Assembly: GCF_021531975.1 (NCBI RefSeq)
Contig: NZ_JAFBIY010000003.1
Span: 124,001-188,000 of the forward strand
DNA: 64,000 nt
Source: Faecalicatena contorta
Lineage (GTDB): Bacteria > Bacillota > Clostridia > Lachnospirales > Lachnospiraceae
Direction of reading: 5' to 3'
The translations under genes were made by a program, and so were the position numbers. The notes beneath the pieces were generated by a model that saw nothing but the letters and a program-made list of their open reading frames with translations, searched no databases and was not told where the DNA came from. Of this stretch, positions 10,301 through 16,536 are shown one piece after another (position 1 is the stretch's first letter; each line of letters begins with the position of its first letter).

Positions 10301-11610
10301 AATTGTTACCGGATTATCCAGAGAGTAAAGTCAATGCGTGTGTAGAGGAAGTCTATAACTTCTGGGAGCAGGGGCAGGAAAAGAGATTGACGCAGTTGGT
10401 ATTTTGTGATTTATCTACCCCGAAAACAGATGGAAGTTTCAGTGTTTATAACGATGTAAGGGATAAGTTGATTGCCAAAGGGATTCCGCCGGAGGAGATT
10501 GCATTTATTCATGATGCTAATACCGAAGTACGAAAAAAAGAATTATTTTCAAAAGTAAGAAGAGGTGCTGTCCGTATTTTAATGGGCAGCACTTTTAAAA
10601 TGGGAGCCGGTACGAATGTGCAGGATTTGATTATTGCAAGCCATGACCTGGACTGTCCATGGCGTCCGAGAGACTTGGAGCAGAGAGCAGGACGAACCGT
10701 CCGGCAGGGAAACAAAAATCCGAAAGTAGATATTGTCCGTTACGTTACAGAAGGAACTTTCGATGCTTATCTATATCAGATTATAGAGAATAAGCAGAAA
10801 TTCATCTCTCAAATCATGACCAGTAAAAGTCCGGCAAGGTCAGTGGAGGATATTGATGAAGTGGCACTGTCTTATGCAGAAATCAAAGCCTTAGCAGTTG
10901 GAAATCCGTATATAAAAGAGAAGATGGATTTGGATATTCAGGTATCAAAGCTTCAGTTATTGAAACAGAGTTTTCTCAGCCAGAAGTATGAAATGGAAGA
11001 TAAAGCAGTGCGATATTTCCCAAATGAAATCAAACAGTGCGAACAACGGATTGCGGATTACGAATCAGATATTGCATTGGCAAAGGAAAATACGCCGCCA
11101 GACCGGGAGACCTTTCCGGCGATGCAGATTCATGATGTTGTATATACAGAAAAGAAAGAGGCAGGACAGGCAATCATAGAAGCCTGTAAAGCAATGAAGT
11201 CAGCAGAAGCGGTGCTGCTTGGAAGGTATCGTGGCTTCCCAATGAAACTATCTTATGATTCTTTTCAAAAGGTATTTATCATTTCCATGTATGGAAAACA
11301 AGTATATCATGTACCGCTTGGTTCAGATATTCATGGTAATATTACCCGTCTGGATAATAAGATTCAGGAACTGCCTGACAAGATGTTACGGTGGCAGGAC
11401 GAGTTAGAAAACCTCAAGGTACAGTTGGAAAATGCCAAAGAGGAAGCACAGAAAGAGTTTCCACAGGAAGAAGAACTGGCAGAAAAGGTAGCAAGGCTTG
11501 GAGAATTAAACGTACTTCTGGATATGGATAAGAAAGACCAGGTGCTGTTGGACGATGGAGAAGGAGTGGAGATAGAACCGGAACAAAAGAAAAAAGAGCG
11601 TGAGCGGTAA
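4315..11610 (+). CDS. Giant polyvalent protein: N6-adenine methyltransferase-like plus SNF2/DEAD helicase
   Basis: About 2431 residues from GTG 4315, chosen because TAGGAGGAAGG sits 8 bases upstream; the frame is open further upstream but without a comparable site. The N-terminal ~280 residues are a conserved ICE domain. Residues ~285-405 are a low-complexity Ser/Arg/Glu stretch that coincides with a nested second gene. A methyltransferase core lies at ~959 (EPSCGVGNF, motif I) with NVPFGEF at ~1030 replacing the usual NPPF motif IV. A helicase core has Walker A VVGAGKT at ~1632, VDEADGYKN at ~1794 and motif VI QRAGRTVRQG at ~2123. The tail is a coiled coil. Such proteins are universal in Tn1549-type ICEs. 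Protection of transferring DNA from host restriction is the usual suggestion, but it is inferred. Confidence 0.88.
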   Translation: MVKKFDVITKLYEEATQEVTESPEKWIAFLQSASKNYRLPFDEQLLIHVQRPEATAVLPMEKWNEKFGRWVKRDSKGIAVFDKSSDRLKLKYYFDVSDTREGKYKRLVRPVSLWSVAEEQQEPVKEALVNTFGVTDGDRKEFAMVILEASLNIAEDNIGDYLPDILLATKDSPLEEIDEFNIRLKMKQLLANSISYMLFLRCGIEPDIYLETRDFQNIRDFHTKELVNLFGVAASDMSEMALGEVADTIRKLKIQERKQRTFVEQKTTDYNVDNKQEIATERGQDNGSNHIQQTGRLSPAESYNSRGRGSSPWEVRISPKTISDEESVRNVSESSDSGNIEPASDSDGGRSTEQNGDTYSADGRERGRDRRTESQRSDGVDRENEQYPAESAGNREERNPGELEENNRSSDILPSEEEQLQILEEKAEEKSPAFSFSQELIDEVLQDGPHFADGKYDIYSYLKQEHSTSENVKFLQGAYGMGGRTLNINGIKLDENYDSKGIKLRKGYEVDSPEILLKWNVVVKRVGELIAVGRYLSEQEQKEFPEYEKRKIARGRPLQEESELQLISDRAVTESENESADYDISEDTVVTIGMKDYEVEFLSAERVVLRDQQYPIFSEELSREEFDRKICENPANDHLKIKRPLPELPAEEEKEAQPTDVPSEETETELSIPEQNYQFVMKMAGEVLRGEVDFKTFEAGAGFMPLTIEQVGDNFIVISHYYEQNGDAMADPDMEFAYDNDRKTLQARTYQQDALQRYDEVYGDDGYNEELEEELNLFAHEWFQTIEKQGYVPVQEAAELEAGELPAEEENTLELAPSWEQGEPAKKAQSYDLYPEVSGQNRHQYQIMEEVPEYGSAKEKFRANIAAIQLLKKCENEHRYATPEEQEILAKYVGWGGLSDAFDPKKSAWAAEYLELQTVLSEEEYESARESTLTAFYTPPIVIKSMYQALENMGLKSGNILEPSCGVGNFIGMKPESLSDCKMYGVELDSVSGRIAAQLYQKSKIAVEGYEKVNLPDSFFDVAIGNVPFGEFKVFDSRYDRYNFFIHDYFFAKTLDKVRPGGVIAFITSSGTMDKKNPYVRRYLAQRAELIGAIRLPNDTFTKNAGTKVTSDILFLQKRDHMTLEEPDWVYLDYDDNGIEQNRYYVQHPEMILGEMVMESGPYGMRSTCRPYEGRELSELLSVAVEALKGTIEEVEMEELVEEEDHTIPADPSVSNYSYTLVDGKIYYRENSRMKPVTLPVTGVNRVKGMIAIRDCARELIRYQTEGYSDAVIEGQQKELNRLYDLFRSKYGLLNDRANMRVFADDNSYPLLSSLEILAEDGTLERKADMFSKRTIKAHKVVNSVDTASEALSISLAEKAKVDMPFMAKLTGKTEEELEQELSGVVFRLPESDTENPKYVSEDEYLSGNVREKLKVAELAAQADVRYQVNVTALQKVQPKDLSASEINIRLGTTWLPESDVEDFMFQLLNTPNYMQWKIKVHFSKYTGEWQVEGRSLDKGNVKANNTYGTTRVSAYRIIEDTLNLRDVRIYDYVEDDDRKKKAVLNKKETAIAQGKQDLIKQAFQDWIWKEPERRQRLTDYYNENFNAIRPREYDGSHLNFYGMNPEIRLREHQKNGVARILYGGNTLLAYVVGAGKTYTMVAAAMESKRLGLCHKSMVVVPNHIIEQFAAEWLQLYPAANLLVATKKDFETKNRKRFCARIATSDIDAVIIGHSQFERIPLSIERQQRTIRSQIEELVQGITEEKARNGNKFTIKQLEKTKKSLLVRLEKLNDQSKKDQVINFEELGIDRLFVDEADGYKNLYLYTKMRNVAGIAQTEALKSSDMFMKCQYLDELTGGKGVVFATGTPVSNSVVELYTMQRYLQHHTLVEHNLQHFDAWASTFGETVTAIELAPEGTGYRLKTRFAKFYNLPELMQMFREVADIQTADMLNLPVPEVEYRVVSVKPSEMQRDMVAELGERAERVRDGMVNATEDNMLLITNDGRKLALDQRMMNELLPDYPESKVNACVEEVYNFWEQGQEKRLTQLVFCDLSTPKTDGSFSVYNDVRDKLIAKGIPPEEIAFIHDANTEVRKKELFSKVRRGAVRILMGSTFKMGAGTNVQDLIIASHDLDCPWRPRDLEQRAGRTVRQGNKNPKVDIVRYVTEGTFDAYLYQIIENKQKFISQIMTSKSPARSVEDIDEVALSYAEIKALAVGNPYIKEKMDLDIQVSKLQLLKQSFLSQKYEMEDKAVRYFPNEIKQCEQRIADYESDIALAKENTPPDRETFPAMQIHDVVYTEKKEAGQAIIEACKAMKSAEAVLLGRYRGFPMKLSYDSFQKVFIISMYGKQVYHVPLGSDIHGNITRLDNKIQELPDKMLRWQDELENLKVQLENAKEEAQKEFPQEEELAEKVARLGELNVLLDMDKKDQVLLDDGEGVEIEPEQKKKERER
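5171..5524 (+). CDS. TnpV-like protein nested in the +1 frame of the helicase gene
   Basis: A 117-residue frame entirely inside the giant gene but shifted by +1. It begins with ATG 5171 preceded by GAAAGGGGACAGGACA, a usable ribosome-binding site. The product starts MAAITYSRQGDYLLPNL and contains EGVTEELKARDQMEWIGRMNN, which I recognise as the hallmark C-terminal segment of the TnpV family of transposon-encoded proteins. In the same bases the host frame encodes a disordered Ser/Arg/Glu-rich linker, as expected where one frame is constrained and the other is not. Function of TnpV is unknown. Either an old tnpV gene became fused into the helicase frame or both are expressed. Confidence 0.72.
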   Translation: MAAITYSRQGDYLLPNLTIPEGEEVHLGKYAYLRKQYLMKNRYGMYLNLLTAGTLNQHLIQTEEEAQNRMETLIQQMAENEGVTEELKARDQMEWIGRMNNIRQRAQEIVRNEILEN

Positions 11611-11615
11611 AAGGG

Positions 11616-11650
11616 ATTCAGTCTGCCAGAGAGTTTCTGGCAGATTGAAT
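11616..11650 (+). terminator. 15-bp intercistronic hairpin
   Basis: ATTCAGTCTGCCAGA pairs with TCTGGCAGATTGAAT over a 5-base loop (one G-T pair), right after the giant gene's stop codon. There is no T-tract, so transcript stabilisation or processing is as likely as termination. Confidence 0.5.
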
Positions 11651-11723
11651 GTGAAAATCGCACAGTCGTTTTCTCCTGAGAAACTTGTTATAGTTAGCAA
11701 AAAAGAACAGGAGGAAGTAGAGC

Positions 11724-12074
11724 ATGAAATCATTATTTTCAGAAAACGATATTGTTTTACCTGAGTGGTTGGGAATTCTATTGGAAAAAGTAGACAGAGA
11801 TACGGTTCAGGAATTACTTGCAGAACACGAGGAATATCAGACTTTCTGCGCAAAGAGAAAAGAATTGCTGAACCAGTATCCAGTTATAGAAAAATTATTA
11901 GATGATAACGGTGAAGTTAGAATATCAGAGCAGGAACATCAGGCAGTATTGGAGTATTTGCAAGTCAGAGATAAAATAGAGAACAAAGAACGCTTGTACC
12001 ATTATTTGTACGGACATATCCATTGTTATGAATATATGAAAAAGATTGGAGTGATAAAACATGAAAATCAGTGA
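11724..12074 (+). CDS. Small helical protein, paralogue 1 of a tandem pair
   Basis: A 116-residue acidic helical protein with a strong AGGAGG site. It contains NQYPVIEKLLDDNGEVRIS followed by a helix ending YLYGHIHCYEYMKKIGV. The next gene has the same layout (DEYPFLNMITDSNGV, then a helix and YLLGIAHAMEIIELL), so the two look like diverged tandem duplicates. Its last 14 bases overlap the next gene. No function is known to me; regulatory or defence-counter roles are pure guesses. Confidence 0.72.
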   Translation: MKSLFSENDIVLPEWLGILLEKVDRDTVQELLAEHEEYQTFCAKRKELLNQYPVIEKLLDDNGEVRISEQEHQAVLEYLQVRDKIENKERLYHYLYGHIHCYEYMKKIGVIKHENQ

Positions 12075-12399
12075 TTTTGATATTTATCACTTACCGCCTT
12101 TAATGGGAATGTTTGTAGATTATCTTGAAAATGAATGTGAAAGATTGCTGCAGGAATCGCCACAATTTATTGAGTTGCAGAGAGAAGACCATGCATTACT
12201 GGATGAATATCCATTCTTAAATATGATTACCGACAGCAATGGGGTCACGAAAGCATTGGATTTGAATTATGCAGAGACAGAAGCTTTGGCGAAATTTTGT
12301 TTAGTGGAAGACGATATAAACTGTTGGAAACGGTTGCAGATGTATTTATTAGGGATTGCACATGCGATGGAGATTATTGAGTTATTGAAGTTGGATTAG
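12061..12399 (+). CDS. Small helical protein, paralogue 2 of a tandem pair
   Basis: A 112-residue acidic helical protein that starts inside the end of paralogue 1 (14-base overlap). Shared features with paralogue 1 are a leucine-rich N-terminal helix, a Tyr-Pro turn followed by Asp-Xaa-Asn-Gly, and a C-terminal helix centred on YLLG/YLYG. The overlap suggests translational coupling and possibly a hetero-oligomer. Function unknown. Confidence 0.72.
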   Translation: MKISDFDIYHLPPLMGMFVDYLENECERLLQESPQFIELQREDHALLDEYPFLNMITDSNGVTKALDLNYAETEALAKFCLVEDDINCWKRLQMYLLGIAHAMEIIELLKLD

Positions 12400-12495
12400 T
12401 AAAAACATGGAGCTTGTATAGGAGAAGAAACTATGTTAATCTGTTATAAACAAACGGAAGAAAAGGAAGATACGGAAAAAGAAAGAGGTGATACT

Positions 12496-13296
12496 ATGGC
12501 AGAGAATACTACAAAAGAATTAGATTTTGACCGGAAGCATGAAGAAGATTTACAGCGTCTGAGGGGACTGAGATTGTTGGACGATGATTTCATGCAAAAA
12601 GTATTTGAGGATAAAGCGTGTACAGAATTTTTGCTTCAAATTATTTTAAACAGGACAGATTTGAAAGTATTGCGAGTGAACGGACAGCAGGATATTAAGA
12701 ATTTGCAGGGACGTTCGGTAAGACTGGACATCTTGGCTGTTGATGCGAATAACAGAGTGTACAATATCGAGATACAAAGAAGTGATAAGGGTGCCGGAGT
12801 GAAAAGAGCAAGATATAACAGCAGCCTTATCGACGCAAATGTGACAGAGCCTGGTGAAAAATATGAAAATTTGTGTGAATCCTATGTTATTTTTATTACA
12901 GAAAATGATATAATGAAAGCGGGATTACCAATCTATCATATTGACAGAACGGTAAAAGAAACAGGCGAATTATTTGGCGATGAATCACATATTATATATG
13001 TGAACTCACAAATTAAAGACGAATCCGCATTAGGAATGTTGATGCATGATTTTTCCTGTACCGATGCCAAGGATATGAAATATAAAATCTTGGCAGATCG
13101 AGTCCGATATTTCAAAGAAGATGAGAAAGGAGTTGCGACTATGTGCAAAGCGATGGAAGAAATGCGAAAAGAAGAATTGATAGAAGTAGCAGAGCGTTTG
13201 TTGAAATTAAAAAAATTGTCATATGAAGAAATTGCAGAAATAGCAAAACTGACAGTAGAAGAAGTCAAAGCTCTGGACGAGAAAGAAATTGCTTAG
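12496..13296 (+). CDS. Rpn-family PD-(D/E)XK nuclease / putative transposase-like protein
   Basis: A 266-residue protein of the Rpn (recombination-promoting nuclease) superfamily. It has the typical N-terminus RGLRLLDDDFMQKVFED and the core VRLDILAVDANNRVYNIEIQ, giving Asp and Glu of a PD-(D/E)XK site, followed by a C-terminal helix that folds like an HTH (SYEEIAEIAKLTVEEVKAL). I prefer ATG 12496 with AAAGAGGTG upstream; ATG 12433 also has an AGGAG site and would add 21 residues. Rpn proteins promote RecA-independent recombination and some act as phage-triggered effectors. It sits as an apparent single-gene insertion between backbone genes with its own terminator. Confidence 0.8.
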   Translation: MAENTTKELDFDRKHEEDLQRLRGLRLLDDDFMQKVFEDKACTEFLLQIILNRTDLKVLRVNGQQDIKNLQGRSVRLDILAVDANNRVYNIEIQRSDKGAGVKRARYNSSLIDANVTEPGEKYENLCESYVIFITENDIMKAGLPIYHIDRTVKETGELFGDESHIIYVNSQIKDESALGMLMHDFSCTDAKDMKYKILADRVRYFKEDEKGVATMCKAMEEMRKEELIEVAERLLKLKKLSYEEIAEIAKLTVEEVKALDEKEIA

Positions 13297-13310
13297 CATG
13301 AAAATGCTAC

Positions 13311-13356
13311 ATAACCGGGTGGTTTCCTAAAAGGGAAATTACCCGGTTATTTTTAT
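13311..13356 (+). terminator. Rho-independent terminator after the Rpn gene
   Basis: A 17-base arm starting ATAACCGGGTGGTTTCC pairs with GGGAAATTACCCGGTTAT and is followed by TTTTTAT. It is placed 14 bases after the nuclease stop codon, which supports this gene being an independent cassette. Confidence 0.85.
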
Positions 13357-13404
13357 GTCCGGATATGAAAAATATCAATTCAGGGCAGGAAAGGAGAGGA
13401 GCTT

Positions 13405-14385
13405 ATGCCATATATACCACCTCAGGTTGTGCAGGAAGTAAAGCGAATGGACTTGCTGACTTATCTGAAAAATTATGAACCATATGAGTTGGTTCATTTT
13501 TCCGGTAACACTTATACTACCAGAACGCATGACAGTCTGAAGATATCTAATGGTAAATGGATGTGGTGGAGCCAGAGAACTGGTGGCAGGTCAGCACTGG
13601 ATTATTTAATCAAAGTAAGAGGATACAGCTTTTTAGAGGCGGTTGAATTGCTTGCGGAGCGGGCGAATATTCAACCGCCTCTTTCTGTATCAGAACAGCT
13701 TCCAGTGGAAAAACATCTGCTGTTACCAAAAGAAAATCGGTATCACACAAATGTATTCAGTTATCTTACCGGACGGGGAATTGATAAAGAAATTATTCGA
13801 TTCTGCATAGAAACTGGAAGAATTTATGAGAGTGCGTATCATCATAATGCCGTTTTTGTTGGCATGGATCAGCAGGGAGAACCGAAATATGCAGCACTTC
13901 GTGGAATCAATACGGATTTTATCGGAGAAGCAAATGGAAGTGACAAGAACTATTCTTTTTCAATTCCGGCAGGGAAAATGAGTGATCAGGTTCATGTATT
14001 TGAATCTGCGATTGACCTGTTATCTTATGCAACGATGCAGAAACTGGACGGGAAAGAGTGGCAGACGGAGCATTTATTGTCGTTGGCGGGGGTATATCAG
14101 CCTGCAAAAGAGATTGAAAAAAGCAAAATTCCGGCAGCGTTGGCACAATTTCTAAAGGAACATACAGACGTGAAAGAAATTGTATTGCATCTGGATAATG
14201 ATCGCACCGGAAGACTTGCAACAAAAGCAATCCAGACGGTTGCACCCGAAAAATATCATGTAAAAGATCAACCACCAGCTAAAGGAAAAGACTGTAATGA
14301 TATGTTATGTCTGAGATTAAATCTTGGATTAACAAGGCGGGAAAAGTCAAAAAATCAGAAAAGCAGCCGCTTATGGGAACGGTGA
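13405..14385 (+). CDS. DUF3991/Toprim-domain primase-like protein
   Basis: A 326-residue protein with an N-terminal DUF3991-like module (WMWWSQRTGGRSALDYLIKVRG) that resembles the zinc-ribbon region of DnaG primases but lacks Cys ligands. The C-terminal Toprim fold has VFESAIDLLSYA (acidic residue) and IVLHLDNDRTGRLAT (the DxD-like pair). Such proteins are standard in Firmicutes ICEs and mobilizable plasmids and are thought to assist conjugative DNA processing or priming. Strong AGGAGAGGAG leader. The final ~20 residues (RREKSKNQKSSRLWER) are basic and low-complexity. Confidence 0.82.
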   Translation: MPYIPPQVVQEVKRMDLLTYLKNYEPYELVHFSGNTYTTRTHDSLKISNGKWMWWSQRTGGRSALDYLIKVRGYSFLEAVELLAERANIQPPLSVSEQLPVEKHLLLPKENRYHTNVFSYLTGRGIDKEIIRFCIETGRIYESAYHHNAVFVGMDQQGEPKYAALRGINTDFIGEANGSDKNYSFSIPAGKMSDQVHVFESAIDLLSYATMQKLDGKEWQTEHLLSLAGVYQPAKEIEKSKIPAALAQFLKEHTDVKEIVLHLDNDRTGRLATKAIQTVAPEKYHVKDQPPAKGKDCNDMLCLRLNLGLTRREKSKNQKSSRLWER

Positions 14386-14410
14386 GCAGGAAGAAAGGAG
14401 ACGGAATTAC

Positions 14411-14848
14411 ATGAAAATAGTGAAGTATGAGCTGTCACTGGTTCATAAAAAAGAGTTGATTTTAACGATGGAAGATGATGTGGACAGTGAAGATCTGTTG
14501 AAGATTTTTCTGGAAACACAGGTGAAAGAAGAAAAAGAACAGGACGGATTGCTTGGAATTATTGCTGAAAAGGTATCAGAAGAAAGCTGTACGGAGCAGT
14601 GTGAAAGCTGTCAAAAGTATTGTCCGGCGAGTGAAGAATGTATGGCAACTGATGAAAATGTACGCTGCACAGAGTGCGAATATTTGTGTAAAACCTGTGG
14701 GCGATGTGAACTGAAAGAGGAAAAAGACTTCGGACATGATTGTGGTCAGGAGTGTAAAGAGTGTGGATTTGCTTGTACAAAATGTGGTTGCTGTACAAAT
14801 CCAATGTTGGAATTGCAGCCAGGAAAGCATTTGTTTTTCGGACGGTAA
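14411..14848 (+). CDS. Cysteine-rich putative zinc-cluster protein
   Basis: A 145-residue protein. The first ~55 residues are ordinary acidic alpha/beta sequence; the rest carries about 20 cysteines in repeating CxxC spacings (CTEQCESCQKYCP, CTECEYLCKTCGRC, CKECGFACTKCGCC). This implies several structural zinc sites or Fe-S clusters. It lies between the Toprim gene and the mobilization genes with a good AAAGGAG site. I do not recognise the family. Its regular cysteine pattern argues against a spurious frame. Confidence 0.7.
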   Translation: MKIVKYELSLVHKKELILTMEDDVDSEDLLKIFLETQVKEEKEQDGLLGIIAEKVSEESCTEQCESCQKYCPASEECMATDENVRCTECEYLCKTCGRCELKEEKDFGHDCGQECKECGFACTKCGCCTNPMLELQPGKHLFFGR

Positions 14849-15019
14849 ATTCTCTGATACCCGGAACAGCGAGACGGGTGCAGAGGAATACACAATACTA
14901 GCAAGCAACGCCTTTGGATTGCCATACAGGTTTTCCCTGTCTGTCAGTCCTACAGCAGCTTGTCAGGGAGAATCCCTGAAACCCTTACACAATAGTTAAA
15001 ATATGGAGAAACAGGAGAC
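14849..15019. other. Gene-free spacer with inverted repeat
   Basis: No convincing gene. It contains a perfect inverted repeat TCAGGGA-GAA-TCCCTGA at 14963-14979, preceded by a related TTTTCCCTGTCTGTCAG half. Its position upstream of the mobC/relaxase genes makes it a weak candidate for an origin of transfer or a regulatory site. Confidence 0.3.
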
Positions 15020-15112
15020 ATGAAGAAAATGATTTTATTTGTTGCAGGAATATTTATCGGAAGTACAGTCGGTGTAATTGCAATGTGCATTTTACAGGTG
15101 AACAGAAAGTAA
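15020..15112 (+). CDS. 30-residue membrane peptide, DUF3789-like
   Basis: A tiny gene with ribosome-binding site AACAGGAGAC. The product begins MKKMILFVAGIFIGSTVGV and forms one transmembrane helix ending in a short basic tail. It matches my recollection of the DUF3789 micro-proteins that occur at this place in many ICEs. Probably an inner-membrane accessory of the transfer apparatus; role unknown. Confidence 0.72.
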   Translation: MKKMILFVAGIFIGSTVGVIAMCILQVNRK

Positions 15113-15128
15113 GTGGAGGAAACAGAAA

Positions 15129-15233
15129 ATGGAAACTGTTGATATTACAATCAGAAACAAGAAAAAAGAAGTAAAACGATACGAAACGTATTTAAAGAAG
15201 TTGGGCAAAAAGAAAGGGGAACAGAAGAAATGA
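15129..15233 (+). CDS. 34-residue Lys-rich small protein
   Basis: ATG 15129 follows a GGAGGA site and the gene ends in an ATGA overlap with the next gene at 15230. The product (METVDITIRNKKKEVKRYET, then a basic tail) is strongly positively charged. The coupling and the site make it a likely real gene. It may bind nucleic acid, but that is inference from charge only. Confidence 0.6.
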   Translation: METVDITIRNKKKEVKRYETYLKKLGKKKGEQKK

Positions 15234-16201
15234 TAGCGGAAAAAGTATTTGCGGAAGGCGTGGCAAAGGATATTCGCAATTATCTTCCACCAGAATATGA
15301 AAATGCGGATTTTCAGGTCGTGCAGAAAAATAAAAATAATGGAGTTCAGTTAATAGGGGTACAGGTAAATCTCCCAGGTAAAGATTTAAGTCCGATTATT
15401 TATGTGGAACAATTCTTTGATGAAATCCGACAAGGGGAACCTGTTGAGCGTGTAATGAACAGGATTGCAAGTTGTATAGAGAAATCGAGCAGGGCTCCAT
15501 TTATGAATAGCGGGATTGATCTGACAAACTATGATTCGTTAAAAGAGCATCTGGCAATTAAACTTGTGAACACACAGGCAAATCGAAAGATGCTGCAGGA
15601 AATGCCCCATGAAAATATTGAAGATTTATCTGCTATCTGCTATGTGGATTTTCCAGTAGATTCAGGAGAAGGAAAAGCAACCTTGGAGGTAAGAAATCAA
15701 CATCTCAGCATTTGGAATATTGATGCAAAAAAAATATTTCAACAGGCAAGATCAAATACACAGCCTGTAAATACTCCGATTCTCCAGTCAATGAATGAAA
15801 TAATGTTGAGTATTTTTAATGAAGAAGGACACTCAACAAACCTTTTAAATGAAAGTGTTGAATTTGGACTTCGTTCACATGATATGTTGTATGCACTTAC
15901 GAATGCAGAAAAGCAATATGGGGCATCTATGATCACGCAGCCAGAAGTTTTAAATAAATTGGAACAACTTTTTCCAGAAGGATTTTATGTTTTACCGTCA
16001 TCGGTGCATGAAGTTCTGATCGTTCCGGATAATGGAGAGATGGAACCGAAAATGCTTGGTGAAATGGTACGAGAAGTAAATAAAAATGAAGTGGAACGAC
16101 AGGAGGTTCTCTCAGACAGAGTTTACAGATACGATAAAGAAAAACATCAGATTCGCCAGGAACCAGATTCTATACAGAAAGCAAAGGAGATGGAGCGTTG
16201 A
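15230..16201 (+). CDS. DUF5688-family ICE protein
   Basis: A 323-residue soluble protein with the pattern I associate with DUF5688: an N-terminal QVNLPGKDLSPIIYVEQFFDEI segment, a middle AICYVDFPVDSG, and a C-terminal region with FPEGFYVLPSSVHEVLIVPD. The family is common beside mobilization genes of Clostridia elements and has no known activity. Start at ATG 15230 is coupled to the preceding small gene; its end overlaps the TTG of mobC by four bases. Confidence 0.75.
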   Translation: MIAEKVFAEGVAKDIRNYLPPEYENADFQVVQKNKNNGVQLIGVQVNLPGKDLSPIIYVEQFFDEIRQGEPVERVMNRIASCIEKSSRAPFMNSGIDLTNYDSLKEHLAIKLVNTQANRKMLQEMPHENIEDLSAICYVDFPVDSGEGKATLEVRNQHLSIWNIDAKKIFQQARSNTQPVNTPILQSMNEIMLSIFNEEGHSTNLLNESVEFGLRSHDMLYALTNAEKQYGASMITQPEVLNKLEQLFPEGFYVLPSSVHEVLIVPDNGEMEPKMLGEMVREVNKNEVERQEVLSDRVYRYDKEKHQIRQEPDSIQKAKEMER

Positions 16202-16536
16202 GAAAACGTAATGTAGCAATTCTTTTTCGGTTGAACAAAAAGGAAGCCGAGGCATTGGATAAGAAAGTAAAGAAAAGCGGACTGAACCGAGAAGCGTACC
16301 TGAGACAGTTAATCTCCGGTGTTGTTCCCAAAGATGCACCGCCGCCAGATTATTATTCTATGATGCGGGAACTTCACAAAATTGGAAATAACTTAAATCA
16401 GATTGCACAGAAAGCACATGTGTTAAATGTGGTAGATGTGCAGCGATACGATCAGGAAGTGCAGAAGTTCAATGAAGCAGTCCGTAAGATTACAGAAGCA
16501 GTAATACTTCCGGAGAAAAACGAATCATGGCAGTGA
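16198..16536 (+). CDS. mobC: MobC-like relaxosome accessory protein
   Basis: A 112-residue ribbon-helix-helix-type mobilization protein. The start is a TTG at 16198 within TTGA overlapping the previous stop, with AAAGGAGATGGAG upstream. The N-terminus RNVAILFRLNKKEAEALDKKV is a typical ribbon strand, and MRELHKIGNNLNQIAQKAH is the conserved MobC helix. MobC proteins bind the origin of transfer and help the relaxase open the DNA. It overlaps the relaxase gene by 10 bases, as expected for partner proteins. Confidence 0.88.
   Translation: MRKRNVAILFRLNKKEAEALDKKVKKSGLNREAYLRQLISGVVPKDAPPPDYYSMMRELHKIGNNLNQIAQKAHVLNVVDVQRYDQEVQKFNEAVRKITEAVILPEKNESWQ

Noticed and set aside
14849-15019. A confident origin of transfer
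   Set aside because: The inverted repeat is suggestive, but no known nic-site motif is seen and the relaxase genes are 1.2 kb away; kept as a low-confidence spacer only.
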